Part shown: positions 14,216 to 16,744 of the stretch, piece by piece
Numbering within the stretch: the stretch's first letter is position 1
Layout: each line of letters begins with the position of its first letter
Origin: Magnetospirillum sp.
GTDB taxonomy: Bacteria; Pseudomonadota; Alphaproteobacteria; Rhodospirillales; Magnetospirillaceae
Assembly: GCA_020217035.1 (NCBI GenBank)
Contig: JAIWOG010000269.1
Location: 1-16,744, forward strand
Length of the DNA stretch: 16,744 nt
Reading direction: 5' to 3'
Notes under the pieces: model-generated
What the model saw: only the letters and a program-made list of their open reading frames with translations
The model's database searches: none
Told to the model about the DNA's origin: nothing
Translations under genes and position numbers: made by a program

Positions 14216-14717
14216 CGTAGGGCACCCCCAGCGCCTGCAGCTTGTCGTTCAAAGCCTGATAGGCCGTTTCCATGCCCTGTTTGCGGTCGGGGTTCTTGGT
14301 CTCGATGTCCAGCAACTCGGCGTACAGCGCCTCGACCTTGGCCACCGCGTCGCGACGCGGCACCCGGCGGTTCGAGTGATAGCTGACGATTTCACCCTTG
14401 CTGTCGAAGGTGGGGGTGACGTGCGCCAACACCCAATAATGGTCGCCGTTCTTCGAGCGGTTGACCACATAGGCGAAGCATTCCTTGCCCGACTGAATGG
14501 TCGTCCACAACAATTTGAACACGGCGCGCGGCATGTGCGGATGTCGGATGACGCTGTGGGGCTGGCCGATGACCTCGGCCTCGCTGTAACCGGCCAAACG
14601 CAGGAAGACCTGGTTGGCGTAGATGATGCGGCCCTTCACGTCGGTCTTGCTGACGATGACTTCGTCGGACCCGAACGTCCTTTCGATTCCGCTCAACGTG
14701 CTGTCACTGCGTGCCAT
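14193..14717 (-). CDS. Aer-type PAS domain sensor protein
   Basis: A 174-residue soluble protein with no membrane segment. Residues 17-120 are a PAS fold of the Aer class: [39 protein letters not shown] (43-60), [17 protein letters not shown] (86-102). In E. coli Aer this fold binds FAD; the motif RHPDMP there is RHPHMP here (59-64), so Arg and His are kept and Asp is replaced by His61. Trp95 in NGDHYW is kept. Residues 121-174 are helical, like the linker (F1) of Aer. I start at the ATG at 14715-14717, just after GGGGGGA; the frame is open to 14771. It is translated just before, and overlaps, the transducer gene. The likely role is redox sensing through a flavin, handed to the transducer. 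Haem or no cofactor cannot be excluded. Confidence 0.88.
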   Translation of the reverse strand: MARSDSTLSGIERTFGSDEVIVSKTDVKGRIIYANQVFLRLAGYSEAEVIGQPHSVIRHPHMPRAVFKLLWTTIQSGKECFAYVVNRSKNGDHYWVLAHVTPTFDSKGEIVSYHSNRRVPRRDAVAKVEALYAELLDIETKNPDRKQGMETAYQALNDKLQALGVPYDEFVFAL

Positions 14718-14802
14718 TTCCCCCCCGGGTGGCGTGTGGACTGTCCTGGCCGCGCCCAAGCGCTCGGCCACTTCGCGAGCGATAACATATAGAGCAAACG
14801 AC

Positions 14803-14817
14803 TTAATCGATAATTAA
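14803..14817. repeat. Inverted repeat TTAAT-N5-ATTAA
   Basis: A perfect 5-base-arm inverted repeat (TTAAT-CGATA-ATTAA) in the AT-rich part of the gap, about 90 bases upstream of the PAS gene start. It could be an operator for the PAS/transducer operon, but short AT palindromes are common in such sequence. Confidence 0.35.
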
Positions 14818-14854
14818 AAATACTTACTTTTCATGCCCCGGACGCCCCCTCTAA

Positions 14855-14872
14855 CCTTAGGCGCGACTAAGG
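14855..14872. repeat. Inverted repeat CCTTAG-N6-CTAAGG
   Basis: Perfect 6-base arms with spacer GCGCGA. As RNA it would form a small hairpin; as DNA it may be a dimeric-protein site. No T-run follows on either side, so a terminator is unlikely, and both flanking genes are transcribed away from it. Confidence 0.4.
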
Positions 14873-14919
14873 CTGAAGCAAGGCAACCTGCAATGACGCA
14901 ATGCACAGGAAGCATACTG

Positions 14920-14936
14920 TTTAGATCACATCTAAA
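14920..14936. promoter_or_regulatory. Perfect 17-base palindrome TTTAGAT-CAC-ATCTAAA, operator-like
   Basis: Seven-base perfect arms around a 3-base centre, 70 bases before the rlmJ start, with a third half-site ATCTAA at 14950-14955 exactly 20 bases (about two helical turns) after the right arm at 14930. It overlaps a -10-like TAAAAT (14933-14938). The layout recalls Irr boxes (TTAGAA-N3-TTCTAA as I remember them) but differs at the innermost base of each arm. A dimeric regulator binding here is likely; which one is not determined. Confidence 0.5.
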
Positions 14937-15005
14937 ATTACTTGGGCTCATCTAATGTGCTAATTTTCTTGCGTTTTCCCCCTGTCATCGCGCAAAACCC
15001 CGGTC

Positions 15006-15848
15006 ATGAACTACCGTCACGCATACCATGCCGGCAATTTCGCCGACATTCACAAACACGCCGCCCTGGCGCTGATCCTGGAACACCTGAAGCGCAAGGA
15101 AGCGCCCTTCGCCTATGTGGACAGCCATGCCGGCATCGGCGCCTATGACCTGGGCTCGGCGCAGGCGGAAAAGACCGGCGAGTGGCAAGGCGGCATCGCC
15201 AAGGTGATGGCGGCCACCGACACCCCGGAAGAAATGGCGCCGTTCCTGGCGGTGGTGCGCGACCTGAATCCCGAGGGCGGCCTGCGCCATTATCCCGGCT
15301 CGCCGATGATCGCGGCGAGGCTGGCGCGAGGGCACGACCGCCTGGCGCTTTGCGAACTCCACCCCGAGGACGCGGCCGAACTGCGCCAGCGCTTTCACCA
15401 TGACCGCCGGGTCGGCGTCCACCACCGTGACGGCTATGACGGGTTGAAGGCGTTGCTGCCACCGCCCGAACGGCGCGGCTTGGCGTTGATCGACCCGCCC
15501 TTCGAGGTCAGGGACGAGTTCGACCGCATGCGCAAGGGGCTGGTCCAGGCGATGAAGCGCTGGCCCACCGGACTTTATGCGCTGTGGTATCCGATCAAGG
15601 CAAAGATGCTGGTCGACCGTTTCCACGCCGATTTGACCCAGCTCGGCCTGCCCAAGACCTTGGCCGCCGACATCTGGATCCGGGGCGGCGACGATCCCAC
15701 CCGGCTGAACGGTTGCGGCCTGGTGGTGGTCAACCCGCCATGGATGCTGGACGAGGCCCTGGGCCGGCTGATGCCCTGGCTGGCGGCCACCTTGGGGGAA
15801 GACGGTGCCCATTCCCGGCTGCACTGGGTGGTGCCGGAAAAGGGTTGA
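15006..15848 (+). CDS. rlmJ: RlmJ, 23S rRNA (adenine-2030-N6)-methyltransferase
   Basis: A 280-residue SAM-dependent methyltransferase that modifies A2030 of 23S rRNA in E. coli. The family N-terminus MNYRHAYHAGNFADIHKHA is complete, the SAM-site segment is FAYVDSHAGIGAYDL (35-49), and the catalytic motif is LIDPPFE (161-167), with Phe in the position that is Tyr in E. coli. Other typical blocks are CELHPEDAAEL, GLYALWYPIK and CGLVVVNPPW. Length equals that of E. coli RlmJ. The ATG at 15006 is fixed by the conserved N-terminus although no good Shine-Dalgarno precedes it (AACCCCGGTC). It stands alone, convergent with the phosphatase gene, downstream of an AT-rich control region. Confidence 0.95.
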   Translation: MNYRHAYHAGNFADIHKHAALALILEHLKRKEAPFAYVDSHAGIGAYDLGSAQAEKTGEWQGGIAKVMAATDTPEEMAPFLAVVRDLNPEGGLRHYPGSPMIAARLARGHDRLALCELHPEDAAELRQRFHHDRRVGVHHRDGYDGLKALLPPPERRGLALIDPPFEVRDEFDRMRKGLVQAMKRWPTGLYALWYPIKAKMLVDRFHADLTQLGLPKTLAADIWIRGGDDPTRLNGCGLVVVNPPWMLDEALGRLMPWLAATLGEDGAHSRLHWVVPEKG

Positions 15849-15853
15849 GCCTG

Positions 15854-15884
15854 CGCGGCGGTTGAGCGGCCCCGGCACGGGGCG
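15854..15884 (-). repeat. Hairpin repeat, copy B, downstream of the cobS-phosphatase operon
   Basis: GCCCCG-GCA-CGGGGC (15869-15883) preceded by GCGGCGGTTGAGC. It matches copy A at 12864-12893 in order and sequence, with one extra base pair in the stem on both sides. It lies 6 bases past the phosphatase stop on the minus strand and 20 bases past the rlmJ stop on the plus strand, so it could serve both converging genes as a terminator or 3'-end stabiliser. No U-tract is visible. Confidence 0.55.
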
Positions 15885-15889
15885 TCACA

Positions 15890-16501
15890 CTAGAACCCGG
15901 TCACGTTGACGCATTCGACCCGCCAGCCCTCGGCGGTGACGTCCAGGCGGGTCAAGGACAGCGGCTGGATGGAAAAGCGCAAGGCCGTCGCCGGGTCCAG
16001 CCCCAGGGCCAGGGCCAGGGCGGCACGGATGGTGCCGGCATGGACCACCGCCAGGATGTCGCGGTCGCCATGGGTCAGCGTCAGCCGTTCGAGCACCGCC
16101 TTGACCCGCAGGCACAGCTCGGCGAAGCTTTCGCCGCCCGGCGGCGCGGTCAGCGCCGGATCGCGCCAGAAATCGACCAGTTCCGGTTCCTTGGCGGCTT
16201 CCAGGTCGGCCCACGACCGCCCCTGCCAGCGGCCGAAATTCTGTTCCATCAAATCGGGTTCGATCAACGGCGGCGGCAACACCAGGCCGGCCGCCTCCAA
16301 GGCGCCCGAGGTCTGGCGGCACCGCATCAGCCCACTTTCCACCAACAGCGAATGGGACGGCACCCGGCGAGCCAATTGGCGGAAGTCGTCGTCGTCGGAA
16401 ACGTCACAGGCCACGTCCAGTTGACCGTGGATGCGGCCATGGGGACAGGGAACGGGGCCGTGGCGAACCATCCACCAGCGGGTCATGGAAGGATTGCTCA
16501 T
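15890..16501 (-). CDS. Histidine phosphatase family protein, probable alpha-ribazole phosphatase (CobC-like)
   Basis: A 203-residue member of the phosphoglycerate-mutase-like histidine phosphatase family. The phosphohistidine motif is VRHGPV (Arg13-His14-Gly15); other active-site elements are SGLMRCRQTS (Arg60/Arg62), DLMEQNFGRWQGRSW (Glu86, a block typical of CobC/PhoE-like enzymes), PGGESF and VVHAGTIRAAL (His154). CobC removes phosphate from alpha-ribazole-5'-phosphate in cobalamin synthesis. The ATG at 16499-16501 overlaps the stop of cobS (ATGA), and CobS acts at the neighbouring step, which favours that role. A second ATG six residues in (MTRWWMVRHG) is a possible alternative start. Family is certain; the exact substrate rests on context. 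Confidence 0.85.
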   Translation of the reverse strand: MSNPSMTRWWMVRHGPVPCPHGRIHGQLDVACDVSDDDDFRQLARRVPSHSLLVESGLMRCRQTSGALEAAGLVLPPPLIEPDLMEQNFGRWQGRSWADLEAAKEPELVDFWRDPALTAPPGGESFAELCLRVKAVLERLTLTHGDRDILAVVHAGTIRAALALALGLDPATALRFSIQPLSLTRLDVTAEGWRVECVNVTGF

Positions 16502-16744
16502 CTCCAGCTTCCGGCAAGGGTCAAGACAAAGGCGATCTCGGTTAGTTGCTGGGCGGCGCCCAGAACGTCGCCGGTATAGCCGCCGAACTGGCGCCGGGCC
16601 AACCAGGTGAACGCCGCCACCACCGCCACTGAAACAAAAATCGCCGGGGCGGCGGCCAAGCCGCTGCCGACCCCGGCCAGCACGGCGCCCAGCACCAGGG
16701 CGGCGGCGGCGATGCCGGCATGGGGCGTTCCCGCCCCCGCCCCC
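16498..16744 (-). CDS. cobS: CobS, adenosylcobinamide-GDP ribazoletransferase, C-terminal part
   Basis: The last 81 residues of an inner-membrane enzyme that joins alpha-ribazole(-phosphate) to adenosylcobinamide-GDP, the final assembly step of cobalamin. Visible are two hydrophobic helices (AAAALVLGAVLAGVGSGLAA and AIFVSVAVVAAFTWLA), the family signature GGYTGDVLGAAQQLTE, and a last helix IAFVLTLAG. GGYTGD(T/V)LGA is diagnostic of CobS. The frame is open to the window edge and the remaining N-terminal two thirds lie outside; a GTG at 16693-16695 is internal. Its TGA overlaps the ATG of the phosphatase gene, so they form one operon. Confidence 0.93.
   Translation of the reverse strand, partial: GAGAGTPHAGIAAAALVLGAVLAGVGSGLAAAPAIFVSVAVVAAFTWLARRQFGGYTGDVLGAAQQLTEIAFVLTLAGSWR

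Larger units (their letters stand above)
14718..15005. promoter_or_regulatory. AT-rich divergent intergenic region with several inverted repeats
   Basis: The largest gene-free stretch in the window, between the divergent PAS operon and rlmJ. Most of its right part (about 14780-14980) is clearly poorer in G+C than its surroundings and holds three inverted repeats (separate entries). A -10-like TAAAAT (14933-14938) and a TCTAAT (14951-14956) lie on the plus strand, but neither has a good -35, so no promoter can be fixed. I see no open frame of note and no tRNA-like or riboswitch-like fold by eye. Confidence 0.6.

Overview
This is a GC-rich, tightly packed chromosomal segment of an alphaproteobacterium. 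The gene families, the Tim44-like/MltA/Smr neighbourhood beside fxsA and secB, and the Aer-type chemotaxis genes fit the Rhodospirillales, and my impression is a Magnetospirillum-like genome; this is recognition by eye, not a database match. I see no insertion sequence, prophage, CRISPR array, tRNA or rRNA. No gene-free stretch exceeds 300 bases; the two largest gaps are 14718-15005 and 3575-3766.

Layout: (1) 1-1319 (+), hslU, the unfoldase of HslUV, missing only its first few codons. (2) 1332-3574 (-), a PhnD-type periplasmic binding protein followed, with a 4-base overlap, by a membrane histidine kinase; no response regulator or transporter gene lies beside them. (3) 3767-6319 (+), a Crp/Fnr-family regulator, a 41-residue membrane microprotein and a multi-pass GT-C-type glycosyltransferase, chained by overlapping stop and start codons. 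The regulator has a good sigma70 promoter whose -10 overlaps a Crp-like palindrome. (4) 6264-9619 (-), a five-gene operon: Tim44-like protein, lipoprotein MltA, a small membrane protein of unknown function, Smr-domain protein, XRE regulator. (5) 9686-10691 (+), fxsA and secB. (6) 10712-12775 (-), a MoxR AAA+ ATPase followed by a CoxE-like VWA protein, with a leader hairpin touching the moxR Shine-Dalgarno. (7) 12905-14717 (-), a PAS sensor overlapping by 23 bases a chemotaxis transducer that has a membrane hairpin but no sensory domain; together they have the architecture of Aer. (8) 15006-15848 (+), rlmJ. (9) 15890-16744 (-), the 3' end of cobS overlapping a CobC-like histidine phosphatase.

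Most genes are housekeeping or envelope functions: protein quality control (HslU), export (SecB, Tim44-like), cell wall turnover (MltA), rRNA modification (RlmJ) and cobalamin synthesis (CobS, phosphatase). Three signalling modules are interspersed: the binding-protein/kinase pair, the Crp-like regulator and the two-gene Aer-like receptor. The points most worth following up are the split Aer receptor, the Crp-like self-control site, the microprotein, the operator-like palindromes at 14803-14956, the moxR leader hairpin, and a hairpin repeat found just after two minus-strand operons. I found no convincing wholly new defence or biosynthetic system.
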